Source of the DNA: Micromonospora sp. BL4
GTDB lineage: Bacteria; Actinomycetota; Actinomycetes; Mycobacteriales; Micromonosporaceae
Length of the DNA: 64,000 nt
Direction: 5' to 3'
Assembly (NCBI RefSeq): GCF_003667505.1
Contig: NZ_RCVJ01000085.1
Coordinates: 1-64,000, forward strand
Below, piece after piece: positions 16,113 to 24,405 of the stretch. A program made the position numbers and the translations under genes. Within the stretch, counting starts at the first letter, position 1, and every line of letters begins with the position of its first letter. Under the pieces are notes generated by a model. That model made no database searches and was not told the origin of the DNA. It saw only the letters and a list, made by a program, of their open reading frames with translations.

Positions 16113-17264
16113 TCAGGAGCGCGAGCAGGTCGCCCCGTTGAGCGTGAAGCTGGTCGGCGACGAGTAGGCCCCGCTCAGCGTGCCCTGATACCCGAAGCTG
16201 GCCGTGCCGCCAGGTGCGACTGATCCGTTGTGGCCCACGTTCCGGGCGGTCACCGTGGATCCGCTCTGGCTCACCGTGGCGTTCCAGGCGTTGGTGACCT
16301 GCTGCCCGCTCGGCAGGTTGTAGGTCAGCGTCCAGCCGTTCAGCGCGCTGGACCCCCTGTTGGTGATCTGCACGTCGGCCGTGAAGCCGTTGTTCCACGA
16401 GTTCGGCGTGTACTTCACCGCGCACCCGGCGCCGCCCGGCGGAGGAGTGGTCGGTGGCGGCGTGGTCGGCGGCGGAGTCGTCGGCGGCGGGGTGGTGGGG
16501 TTGCCGCCGCCGTTGACGTTGGCCGAGAACGAGGTCACCGCCAGGCCCGCGCCGCCCTGCCACGGCTCGAAGCCGGCCTGGATGCTGGTCAGGTACCAGG
16601 AGTTGGTGATCGCGCCCCGGTTACGGACGTCGTTGATGAAGTCCAGCACGCTGAAGTTCAGGCTGGTGATCGGCGACGGCGCGACGTACGAGATGACGTT
16701 GTTGGAGCCGTTGCTGCCCCGCCAGACCTCCCAGGTCCGGCCGGCCAGGGTCGTGGTGCCAACCACCGAGCCGATGGGCTGGATCGAGCCCTGCCGGTTG
16801 AGCCAGATCATGATCTCCATCTGGTTCACGCCGTCCCGTCGGGGCGTCGGGTCCAGCCAGATGTCGTACGAGGCGTTGTAGGTGGCGCCGCTGACGTACC
16901 GGTAGTTGATGCTGCTGGTGGCGCTGCTGATCTGGCTCACCTGGATCGGCAGGTTCGTGCCGGGGGAGCAGTTGGTGTAGTGACAACCGAAGAACACCGA
17001 CGGGTACGCCGTCGGCGCGCCGTTGGTGGGGCTGCTGCCGTTCTGGGTGGTGATCTCGAAGCCGGTGTCGGTGACGTTGATGCACTGCTGGGCGGTGGTG
17101 CCCCAGCGGTTGTTCTGCACCACGTACCGGCCCTGGATGACGGTCGAGCCGTACTGCTCGCAGATCTGGGTGTCGGCGGAGGCGTTGCCGCCGAGTGCCA
17201 CGGCGACGATCGAGCCGCCGAGCAGCAGGCCGGCGGCGACCAATGCCCGAAGTGGACGTTTCAT
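16113..17264 (-). CDS. Secreted endo-beta-1,4-glucanase, GH12 with CBM2
   Basis: The 383-residue exported cellulase cuts internal beta-1,4-glucan bonds. Signal peptide 1-30 (ASA end). GH12 domain about 31-250, with nucleophile Glu150 in NQMEIMIW and acid/base Glu233 in GFEPWQGG. A repetitive PPPTT linker covers about 255-276, followed by a CBM2 cellulose-binding module (280-383) bounded by Cys281 and Cys380, with surface Trp residues (NSWNNGF, GWTLTY, NAWNAT). A CebR-like box lies 53 bp upstream, so cellobiose or cello-oligosaccharide induction is likely. Confidence 0.94.
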   Translation of the reverse strand: MKRPLRALVAAGLLLGGSIVAVALGGNASADTQICEQYGSTVIQGRYVVQNNRWGTTAQQCINVTDTGFEITTQNGSSPTNGAPTAYPSVFFGCHYTNCSPGTNLPIQVSQISSATSSINYRYVSGATYNASYDIWLDPTPRRDGVNQMEIMIWLNRQGSIQPIGSVVGTTTLAGRTWEVWRGSNGSNNVISYVAPSPITSLNFSVLDFINDVRNRGAITNSWYLTSIQAGFEPWQGGAGLAVTSFSANVNGGGNPTTPPPTTPPPTTPPPTTPPPGGAGCAVKYTPNSWNNGFTADVQITNRGSSALNGWTLTYNLPSGQQVTNAWNATVSQSGSTVTARNVGHNGSVAPGGTASFGYQGTLSGAYSSPTSFTLNGATCSRS

Positions 17265-17316
17265 GACGCTCCTTGACTGCGGCGCGTGCCGGGCGCCGGA
17301 CGGGTCGGGGCGAGGA

Positions 17317-17330
17317 CGGGAGCGCTCCCA
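17317..17330. promoter_or_regulatory. CebR-like operator of the cellulase gene
   Basis: On the minus strand the site reads TGGGAGCGCTCCCG. It matches the 14-bp palindromic CebR operator of streptomycetes (TGGGAGCGCTCCCA) at 13 of 14 positions. It is 53 bp upstream of the GH12 start codon. Confidence 0.85.
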
Positions 17331-17568
17331 CGCTCAATGACACATTTACATGCCTGAAACTGCTGCGCAACCGTACGCGTCAAACTGGTGAAATGTGAGG
17401 ATTGCCACGCCCGCGCCGGACGGCCGTCAGCGGACGTCCAGCTAACCGGTCCGGGCCGCTCAACGACCGGCTCCGGCCGGGCCGATCGGGCCCTGGTGTG
17501 CGCCGATAGCGCCGAGTAGCGTGTTGCCTCCAACGCGTGCCGCATCCCCTCCGGAGGCGTACACCACC

Positions 17569-18675
17569 ATGGGTGGCTCCCCCCTGCGCATCCTCGTCGT
17601 CGGCGCGGGCATTGCCGGCCTGGCCGTGGCCCGGGCGCTGCGCCTGGCGGGCTTCCGGCCGGACGTCACGGACAAGCTGCCGACGGGGGAGTCCACCGAG
17701 ACGGGCCTCTACCTGCCGGGCAACGCCGCCCGCGCGCTGCACCGGCTGGGCCTGCACGACCCGGTCCGCCCGCTCGGACAGGTGATCCACCGGCAGCGCT
17801 TCTTCGACGCCGCCGGCGCGCCGCTCTGCGAGGTCGACCTCGACACCCTCTGGGCCGGCGTCGGCGAATGTCGCGCGCTGCCCCGGGCAGACCTGCACCG
17901 CGTGCTGCTCAGCGGAGCCGGCGGCGCCGTCCGCCACGGTGCCGAGGTCCGCACCCTGGACCTGCTGCCGGGACGGGTCGGGGTCACCTTCACCGACGGC
18001 ACCAGCACTGAGTACGACCTGGTCATCGGCGCCGACGGGCCGCGATCCTCGGTCCGCGCCCTGGCCTCCCTCGGCGGGCCGCCCCGCCCGGTCGGGCAGG
18101 TGGTCTACCGCGCCGTGCTCCGCGACGGCCCTCCGGTCACCGAGTGGACCGCCCTGCTCGGCCAGCGCTGCGGGTTCCTGATGGTGCCGATCGGCGCCGG
18201 TCGGCTGCACCTGTACGCCGACGAGGCCGGCGCCGAGGCGCCCGCCGAACCGCTGGCCCGGCTGCGGGAACTCTTCGCCGACTACCGCGGCCCGGTGCCC
18301 GAGGTGCTGGCGGCGCTCGACCGGGTGCACGTCGGGATCACCGACGAGGTGGAGCTGGGCCGCTGGCACCGGGGGCGGGTGCTGCTGGTGGGCGACGCCG
18401 CGCACGCCACCGCGCCGACGCTGTCCCAGGGTGCGGCGATGGCGCTGGAGGACGCCGTGGTGCTGGCCGAGTCGCTGCGCGCCGCGGGGAGCGTGGAGGC
18501 GGCGCTCGTCGCGTACGAGAGCCGCCGCCGCCCGCGTACCCGATGGGTGCGGGACCGGACCCGGGACCGCAACCGGACCCGGGACGTCCCGCCGGCGCTG
18601 CGCGATCCGCTGCTGCGCGGACGTGGCGACCGGATCTTCGGGGAGCACTACCGGCTGCTGGTCGGCCCGCTGTAG
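17569..18675 (+). CDS. FAD-dependent monooxygenase (PHBH-type)
   Basis: The 368-residue group A flavoprotein hydroxylase has the N-terminal GxGxxG fingerprint (VVGAGIAGLAVARAL), the DG motif (LVIGADGPRSSVR, about 155-167) that contacts NADPH and FAD, and the GD motif (VGDAAHATAPTLSQGAAMALED, about 277-298). There is no membrane segment. The substrate is unknown; enzymes of this type hydroxylate aromatics or polyketides. GGAGG lies 12 bp before ATG 17569. It stands alone ahead of ctaD. Confidence 0.88.
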   Translation: MGGSPLRILVVGAGIAGLAVARALRLAGFRPDVTDKLPTGESTETGLYLPGNAARALHRLGLHDPVRPLGQVIHRQRFFDAAGAPLCEVDLDTLWAGVGECRALPRADLHRVLLSGAGGAVRHGAEVRTLDLLPGRVGVTFTDGTSTEYDLVIGADGPRSSVRALASLGGPPRPVGQVVYRAVLRDGPPVTEWTALLGQRCGFLMVPIGAGRLHLYADEAGAEAPAEPLARLRELFADYRGPVPEVLAALDRVHVGITDEVELGRWHRGRVLLVGDAAHATAPTLSQGAAMALEDAVVLAESLRAAGSVEAALVAYESRRRPRTRWVRDRTRDRNRTRDVPPALRDPLLRGRGDRIFGEHYRLLVGPL

Positions 18676-18794
18676 ATCGTGTCCCGCCACCCCACGCGGC
18701 GCTGCGACCTGCCGGGGACTATCCTCCTTGCGGATGACGGCCCGCAGATAACCAGCGTGTGCCGAGCGGGACAACCGAGAACCGGAGGCCACTC

Positions 18795-20555
18795 GTGACC
18801 ACCGTCGCACCCAAGCCGGTCGTGACCCGGCCCTGGCCGGTCCGGGAGCCGGTCAAGGGGTCGGCCATCGCGCGGCTGCTGCGTACCACGGACGCGAAGC
18901 AGATCGGGATCATGTACATGGTCACCGCGTTCGTGTTCTTCATGATCGGTGGCCTGATGGCCCTGATCATGCGGGCTGAGCTGGCCCAACCCGGGCTGCA
19001 GTTCCTGTCGCCCGAGCAGTACAACCAGCTCTTCACGATGCACGGCACGATCATGCTGCTGTTCTTCGCGACGCCGATCGTGTTCGCCTTCGCGAACTAC
19101 ATCGTGCCGATCCAGATCGGCGCGCCCGACGTCTCCTTCCCGCGGCTGAACAGCTTCGCCTACTGGCTGTACCTGTTCGGCGGCACGATGGCGACCGCCG
19201 GTTTCATCACCCCGGGTGGGGCCGCCGACTTCGGCTGGTTCGCGTACGCGCCGCTGAGCAGCGTCGAGCACTCGCCGGGCGTCGGCGCCAACATGTGGAT
19301 CATGGGTCTGGCCATCTCCGGCCTGGGCACCATCCTCGGCGCCGTGAACATGATCACCACGGTGCTGACGCTGCGCGCGCCCGGCATGACGATGTTCCGG
19401 ATGCCGATCTTCACCTGGAACATCCTGGTCACCAGCCTTCTGGTGATCCTGGTCTTCCCGCTGCTGGCTGCCGCGCTCTTCGCGCTCGCCGCGGACCGCA
19501 TCCTCGGCGCCCACGTGTACGACCCGGCGACCGGCGGACCGATGCTCTGGCAGCATCTGTTCTGGTTCTTCGGGCACCCCGAGGTCTACATCGTCGCGCT
19601 GCCGTTCTTCGGCATCATCAGCGAGGTCATTCCGGTCTTCTCCCGCAAGCCGATCTTCGGCTACAAGGGTCTGGTCGCCGCGACCGTCGCGATCGCCGCG
19701 CTCTCGATGAGCGTCTGGGCGCACCACATGTTCGCCACCGGCCAGGTGCTGCTGCCGTTCTTCAGCTTCCTGAGCTACCTGATCGCCGTGCCCACCGGTA
19801 TGAAGTTCTTCAACTGGATCGGCACCATGTGGCGGGGCCAGATCAGCTTCGAGACGCCCATGCTCTGGGCGGTCGGCTTCCTGGTCACCTTCCTCTTCGG
19901 TGGTCTCACCGGTGTGCTGCTGGCCAGCCCGCCGATCGACTTCCACGTGTCGGACTCGTACTTCGTGGTGGCGCACTTCCACTACGTGCTGTTCGGCACC
20001 ATCGTGTTCGCCGTCTTCGCCGGCATCTACTTCTGGTTCCCGAAGATGTTCGGGCGGATGCTCGACGAGCGCCTGGGCAAGGTCCACTTCTGGCTGACCA
20101 TGATCGGCTTCCACACCACGTTCCTGGTGCAGCACTGGCTGGGCAACGAGGGAATGCCGCGCCGGTACGCCGACTACCTGCCCAGCGACGGCTTCACCAC
20201 GCTGAACGTGATCTCCACCATCGGCGCGTTCATCACCGGTATCTCCACGCTGCCGTTCATCTACAACTGCTGGAAGTCGTACAAGACCGGCCCCGTGGTC
20301 GAAGTGAACGACCCGTGGGGTCACGGCAACTCGCTGGAGTGGGCGACGAGCAGCCCGCCGCCGCTGCGCAACTTCGACCGGATGCCCCGCATCCGCTCGG
20401 AGCGGCCGGCGTTCGACGCGAAGTTCCCGGAGCTGGCCGCCGGCGGCCAGAGCCTGGCCGGCCCGCCGGAGGGTGGGTCCAAGCCGCTCACCAGCGAGTC
20501 CGACGGCGGTGCCAGCTACCGCGAGGACACCGCCAGCGACATCGACCGGCACTGA
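18795..20555 (+). CDS. ctaD: Cytochrome c oxidase subunit I (aa3 type)
   Basis: The 586-residue polytopic subunit holds the oxygen-reducing centre of the aa3 oxidase. The heme a ligand His is in [10 protein letters not shown]. The CuB site and cross-linked Tyr are in FGHPEVYI and WAHHMFATG. The heme a3/a histidines are in [11 protein letters not shown]. About 12 membrane helices follow a 40-residue cytoplasmic N-terminus. The hydrophilic C-terminal tail after about 505 is acidic and Gly/Ser-rich. GTG 18795 follows a CGGAGG box. The other oxidase subunits are not in the window. Confidence 0.96.
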   Translation: MTTVAPKPVVTRPWPVREPVKGSAIARLLRTTDAKQIGIMYMVTAFVFFMIGGLMALIMRAELAQPGLQFLSPEQYNQLFTMHGTIMLLFFATPIVFAFANYIVPIQIGAPDVSFPRLNSFAYWLYLFGGTMATAGFITPGGAADFGWFAYAPLSSVEHSPGVGANMWIMGLAISGLGTILGAVNMITTVLTLRAPGMTMFRMPIFTWNILVTSLLVILVFPLLAAALFALAADRILGAHVYDPATGGPMLWQHLFWFFGHPEVYIVALPFFGIISEVIPVFSRKPIFGYKGLVAATVAIAALSMSVWAHHMFATGQVLLPFFSFLSYLIAVPTGMKFFNWIGTMWRGQISFETPMLWAVGFLVTFLFGGLTGVLLASPPIDFHVSDSYFVVAHFHYVLFGTIVFAVFAGIYFWFPKMFGRMLDERLGKVHFWLTMIGFHTTFLVQHWLGNEGMPRRYADYLPSDGFTTLNVISTIGAFITGISTLPFIYNCWKSYKTGPVVEVNDPWGHGNSLEWATSSPPPLRNFDRMPRIRSERPAFDAKFPELAAGGQSLAGPPEGGSKPLTSESDGGASYREDTASDIDRH

Positions 20556-20574
20556 CGCTCAAACAGCAGCAGTA

Positions 20575-20616
20575 CGACGGGCGCCGCCCCCGGATCATCG
20601 GGAGCGGCGCCCGTCG
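20575..20616 (+). terminator. ctaD terminator
   Basis: A 13-bp perfect stem (20575-20587 with 20604-20616), with further pairing inside the loop, begins 20 bp after the ctaD stop. Confidence 0.75.
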
Positions 20617-20690
20617 CCATGTACGGCCCTGGTCAACTCGGCCTCGCCTCGTCCGGACCCGGCGCCAGCCCGGCGCCCGGCTCCCGGCCT

Positions 20691-20816
20691 GCCTGGCTCG
20701 GCCTGCCTGGCTCGGCCTGCCTGGCTCGGCCTGCCTGGCTCGGCCTGCCTGGCTCGGCCTGCCTGGCTCGGCCTACCTGGTTCGGCTCGCCTGGCTCGGC
20801 CTGCCTGGCTCGGCCT
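20691..20816. repeat. 14-bp tandem repeat (minisatellite)
   Basis: The unit GCCTGGCTCGGCCT occurs nine times head to tail. Copies 1-6 (20691-20774) are identical, copy 7 (20775-20788) carries several changes, and copies 8-9 (20789-20816) are identical again. Degenerate CCTG/CTCGG repeats continue to about 20885. Confidence 0.95.
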
Positions 20817-20945
20817 CCCTGCCTGCCTCCCTGCCTGCCTGCCTGGCTCGGCCCGGCTCGGCCCTGCTCGGCCTGCTCGGCTCGGGGTCGGCTAGACACG
20901 CCCTACTCGAGTTCCTCCCCGGCTCGTCCGGCCACCTGTCGCAGT

Positions 20946-20995
20946 AGAGCGTGATACCTCTGAGGCATAAATATGACTCAGAGGTATCACGCTCT
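20946..20995. repeat. Palindromic element with AT-rich loop
   Basis: A perfect 19-bp inverted repeat (20946-20964 with 20977-20995) encloses the 12-base loop GCATAAATATGA. The arms and loop are far less GC-rich than the neighbourhood. It may be a terminator, an operator or a dispersed palindromic (REP/MITE-like) unit. Confidence 0.85.
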
Positions 20996-21185
20996 TGAGT
21001 GCATGCCGCCCCGGACGTAAGCCGGAACGGCTGAAGGAATCACCGCCACGTCGGCGTGGGACATGTTGACCAGCGACTGCGCCAGGATCAGCGCCCGCCA
21101 TCAGGCCCAGCGCCGGAGCAGTCGTAGCTTCGAGCCGAGGGCGGCGGCCGGTGGCCGTCAGGTGTCGGCAGTCGGCAGTCGGCAG

Positions 21186-22406
21186 TCAGCGGGCAGCGGG
21201 AGTGAGGTCGGCCTCGACGGGCGGGGGCAGGGTGGCCGCGTCCGCGGTTCGGCGTCGACGTAGCTCGATCGGGAGGACCACCAGGGTCACCAGCGCGCCC
21301 AGCGCACCGGTCACCACGAAGCCCCAGAGCGGGGCGCTGGCATCGATGACCGCACCGGCGAGCGGCGCGCCGACCGCGATGCCCACGGTGACCGCGGATC
21401 CGTGCAGGCCCATCGCCTCCCCGCGTACCTCGGCCGGGGCCAGGCGGCTGACCGCGTCGGAGGAGGCCGCGATGGTCGGCGCGCAGAGCGCCCCGGCCGG
21501 GATCAGCGCCAGGCAGAGCAGCCACCAGTGGGCACCGCCCAGCCCGACCGGAATGGTGCAGAGGCCGAGCGCCGCCGTCAGCACCAGCGGGGAGACCGAG
21601 CGGTGCACCGCACCGTAGGCGAAGCCACCGATCAGCGAGGCGACCGCCCAGCCGGCCAGGACCGCGCCGGTCCAGCCGACCTCACCACTCTCCCGGAGTA
21701 CGGCGACCACCGCCACGTCGGTGCCGCCGAGCACGAGGGTCGCGGCGGCGCTGACGGCCAGGACAGCCAGCAGCCGGGGAGTCAGCCACTCCCGACGGGG
21801 CACCTTGCGTCGTGGGCCGGTGGGCTCGGCGGCGCCGCGGGTCGGTGGATTGAGCAGCCACAGCGCGATCCCGGCGGCGACGATGCCGGCGCCGACCAGG
21901 TAGAGGGTGGTCCGCGCGGAGATCGCGGTGACCAGGGCCACTGCCAGCGCCGGGCCGACCATGAAGGACAGCTCCACCGACATCGAGTCCAGCGCGTACG
22001 CCGGGCGGCGCCGGTCCTCCGGGACCAGCGCGGCGATGGACTGCCGGACCACCGAGAAGATCGGCAGGGCCAGCGAGCCGGCGACGAAGGCGGCCGGCAG
22101 CAGCAGCGCGTACGGCAGCGACGGCGCAGTGACCCAGAACACCGCCTCGGCGATCCCGGTGAGCACCAGGACCGGGCGCAGGCCACGCCGGTCCACCAGC
22201 CGGCCGAGCAACGGGCCACCGATCGCCGCGCCCACCGTGATGGCCGCGCCGACCAGGCCGGCCGCCCCGTAGCCCCGATCGAGGTCGAGCACCACGTGGA
22301 AAGTCAGCGTCACCCCGGTGGCGGTGAGCGGGATCCGGGCGAGGACGGCTACGAGCAGCAGCGACCGCAAGCCGGGCAGAGCAAGCGCTTCCCGGTAAGG
22401 CTTCAT
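21186..22406 (-). CDS. MFS transporter
   Basis: The protein of about 406 residues has 12 predicted membrane helices and an MFS motif A-like loop after helix 2 (GRLVDRRGLRPVL). A central cytoplasmic loop is basic (GPRRKVPRREW). The relatives I can recall are drug or metabolite efflux carriers; no substrate can be named. The start is uncertain between ATG 22406, GTG 22412 (11 bp behind GGAGG) and ATG 22436. It lies 70 bp downstream of pncA on the same strand and could be read from the same transcript. Confidence 0.85.
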   Translation of the reverse strand: MKPYREALALPGLRSLLLVAVLARIPLTATGVTLTFHVVLDLDRGYGAAGLVGAAITVGAAIGGPLLGRLVDRRGLRPVLVLTGIAEAVFWVTAPSLPYALLLPAAFVAGSLALPIFSVVRQSIAALVPEDRRRPAYALDSMSVELSFMVGPALAVALVTAISARTTLYLVGAGIVAAGIALWLLNPPTRGAAEPTGPRRKVPRREWLTPRLLAVLAVSAAATLVLGGTDVAVVAVLRESGEVGWTGAVLAGWAVASLIGGFAYGAVHRSVSPLVLTAALGLCTIPVGLGGAHWWLLCLALIPAGALCAPTIAASSDAVSRLAPAEVRGEAMGLHGSAVTVGIAVGAPLAGAVIDASAPLWGFVVTGALGALVTLVVLPIELRRRRTADAATLPPPVEADLTPAAR

Positions 22407-22476
22407 GTTCACGTGGGTCCGTACCTCCGGCGACATCCTCGACCGGCGGCGGACCGATGACCAACCAATTATCGCC

Positions 22477-23058
22477 TCATGCGGCCCTGATCACAGGTTG
22501 ACCGTGCAGGGTCACCCCCGCGCCGTCCATCGCCCGCAGCGCCACGTCGGTGGTGTCCGGAGCGACCGCCGCCGTCAGTTCGAGCAGCACGGTGGTGGCG
22601 AAGCCCTCCCGGGCGGCGTCCAGCGCGGTCGCCCGGACGCAGTGGTCGGTGGCGATGCCGACCAGGTCGACCCGGTCCACGTCGTGCCGGCGCAGCCAGT
22701 CGGCCAGGCACTCGCCGTCGTCGGCATGCCCCTCGAAACCGGAGTACGCCGCCGCGTGCTCGCCCTTGTGGAAGATCGCCTCGACCCGCTCGGTCTCCAG
22801 GTCGGGGTGGAACTCCGAGCCGCTGGTGCCGACCACACAGTGCCGGGGCCAGGACTCCACGAAGTCCGGCGGATCGCCGAAGTGCGGGCCCGGGTCGATG
22901 TGGTAGTCCTTGGTCGCGACCACGTGCGCCCACCGGTCCGGCTCGGCGGCGAGCATTCGGGAGATACCGGCGGCCACCCCCGCCCCGCCTCCGACGGCCA
23001 GGGAGCCGCCCTCGCAGAAGTCGTTCTGCACGTCCACGATGATCAGCGCGTTCGCCAT
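22477..23058 (-). CDS. pncA: Nicotinamidase
   Basis: The 193-residue enzyme hydrolyses nicotinamide to nicotinate for NAD salvage. The catalytic triad is present: Asp8 (IVDVQNDF), Lys in FHKGEH and Cys in IATDHCVRA. Metal ligands are DYH...PHFG. The usual cis-peptide before Cys is within GIATDHC. It starts 44 bp after the stop of pncB, whose product uses nicotinate, so the two form one salvage unit. The intergenic GAGAGGG is its likely ribosome binding site. Confidence 0.93.
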   Translation of the reverse strand: MANALIIVDVQNDFCEGGSLAVGGGAGVAAGISRMLAAEPDRWAHVVATKDYHIDPGPHFGDPPDFVESWPRHCVVGTSGSEFHPDLETERVEAIFHKGEHAAAYSGFEGHADDGECLADWLRRHDVDRVDLVGIATDHCVRATALDAAREGFATTVLLELTAAVAPDTTDVALRAMDGAGVTLHGQPVIRAA

Positions 23059-23102
23059 CGGGGGTTCCCTCTCATGGTCGGGCGGTGATGGTCCTGCTGG
23101 GC

Positions 23103-24389
23103 TCAGTCGGCGGGTACGACGGTGACCGGCACGGCCGGGTCGCCGGCGGAGAGCTTCAGCCCCTCCCACGGGATGGAGATCAGGCACTCCCGCAGGTGCT
23201 CCCGCGACTCGTCGAGGGTGGGCAGCGCCACCGGTTCGCCGTCGACCACGTACGAACGCTGGAGCAACCGGTCGTTGGGCTGCCGGTCCGGCACGCCCTG
23301 CGGGCAGATGACCTCCTCGGTGGCGGTGCCGGTCGGCTTGTGCCGGCGGACCGCGACCTTCCGGCCGCCGATGGTCGCCTTGTGCTCGGAGCGCTTCACC
23401 ACCGCCCGTCCCTCGACCTCGACGAGCTTGTAGACCAGCCCGGCGGTGGGCGCTCCGGAGCCGGTGACCACGGCCGTGCCGGCGCCGTACATGTCCACCG
23501 GTTCGGCGGCCAGCGCGGCGATCGAGTATTCGTCCAGGTCGCCCGAAACGATGATCTTGGTTTCGGTGGCGCCCAGCGAGTCCAGCAGTTCCCGGGACTG
23601 CTGGGCGATCACCGCCAGGTCGCCCGAGTCGATTCGTACCGCCCGCAGCTCCGGCCCGGCCACCGCGATCGCGTTGCGGATGCCCTGGCTGATGTCGTAC
23701 GTGTCGACCAGCAGCGTCGTGTCCTTGCCCAGCGTGGCCACCTGCGAGGCGAACGCGGCCCGTTCGTCGTCGTGGAGCAGCGTGAACGCGTGCGCCGCCG
23801 TGCCCGCCGTGGGGATGCCGTAACGCGCACCGGCGGCGAGGTTGGAGGTGAACCGGAAACCGGCCAGGTACGCGGACCGCGCCGCGGCCACCGCCGCCTC
23901 CTCGTGCGCCCGGCGCGACCCCATCTCGATGAGCGTCCGGCCGCGTGCCGCGGTCACCATCCGGGCCGCCGCGGCCGCCACCGCGCTGTCGTGGTTGAGC
24001 ACGGAGAGCGCCAGCGTCTCCAGCACCACGCACTCGGCGAAGCCGCCGGAGACGGTGAGGATCGGTGAACCGGGGAAGAACAGCTCGCCCTCGGCGTACC
24101 CGTCGATGTCGCCGGTGAAGCGGTAGTCGGCGAGCCAGGCAGCCGCCGCGTCGTCGACCACCCCCGTCCGGCGCAGGAAGTCGATCTCCTCCGGGTCGAA
24201 CCGGAAGTCGCGGATCAGCTCGATCAGCCGGGCCGTGCCGGCGACCACGCCGTACCGGCGTCCGGTCGGCAGCCGGCGGCTGAACACCTCGAAGACGCAG
24301 CGGCGGTCGGCGGTGCCGTCCTTGAGGGCCGCGCTGACCATGGTCAGCTCGTAGTGATCGGTCAGCAGCGCGGGGCGGAGGGTGCTCAC
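23103..24389 (-). CDS. pncB: Nicotinate phosphoribosyltransferase
   Basis: The 428-residue enzyme makes nicotinate mononucleotide from nicotinate and PRPP. The N-terminus LLTDHYELTMVSAALKDG is diagnostic. Phosphoribosyl-binding segments appear in EMGSRRAHEEAAV, LVDTYDISQGIRNA and the later SGDLDEYSIAAL. It precedes pncA. GTG 24389 has no ribosome binding site and sits 6 bp behind TAGGCT, so the pair probably has its own leaderless promoter despite the 16-bp gap to the upstream regulator gene. Confidence 0.94.
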   Translation of the reverse strand: MSTLRPALLTDHYELTMVSAALKDGTADRRCVFEVFSRRLPTGRRYGVVAGTARLIELIRDFRFDPEEIDFLRRTGVVDDAAAAWLADYRFTGDIDGYAEGELFFPGSPILTVSGGFAECVVLETLALSVLNHDSAVAAAAARMVTAARGRTLIEMGSRRAHEEAAVAAARSAYLAGFRFTSNLAAGARYGIPTAGTAAHAFTLLHDDERAAFASQVATLGKDTTLLVDTYDISQGIRNAIAVAGPELRAVRIDSGDLAVIAQQSRELLDSLGATETKIIVSGDLDEYSIAALAAEPVDMYGAGTAVVTGSGAPTAGLVYKLVEVEGRAVVKRSEHKATIGGRKVAVRRHKPTGTATEEVICPQGVPDRQPNDRLLQRSYVVDGEPVALPTLDESREHLRECLISIPWEGLKLSAGDPAVPVTVVPAD

Positions 24390-24395
24390 CGCCCC

Positions 24396-24401
24396 AGCCT
24401 A
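24396..24401 (-). promoter_or_regulatory. Candidate leaderless -10 box of pncB (TAGGCT)
   Basis: On the minus strand TAGGCT is followed by GGGGCG and then the GTG start of pncB. The box lies in the 16-bp gap after the stop of the LuxR-type gene. Confidence 0.5.
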
Positions 24402-24405
24402 AGGT

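Larger units (their letters stand above)
20617..21185. other. Gene-free region with repeats
   Basis: No supported gene lies between the ctaD terminator and the convergent MFS gene. The open frames that cross it in several directions only translate the tandem repeat (LARPAWLGLPGS-type peptides). It holds a 14-bp minisatellite, a 19-bp-arm palindrome with an AT-rich loop, and short 7-bp repeats (GTCGGCA) at about 21164-21186 that run into the MFS stop codon. Confidence 0.7.

Noticed and set aside
20691..20816. Possible CRISPR array
   Set aside because: The 14-bp units abut with no spacers and no cas genes are nearby.
20473..20954. Frames encoding repetitive LARPAWLGLPGS peptides
   Set aside because: They are translations of the 14-bp DNA repeat in shifting frames, with no start signal and no family.
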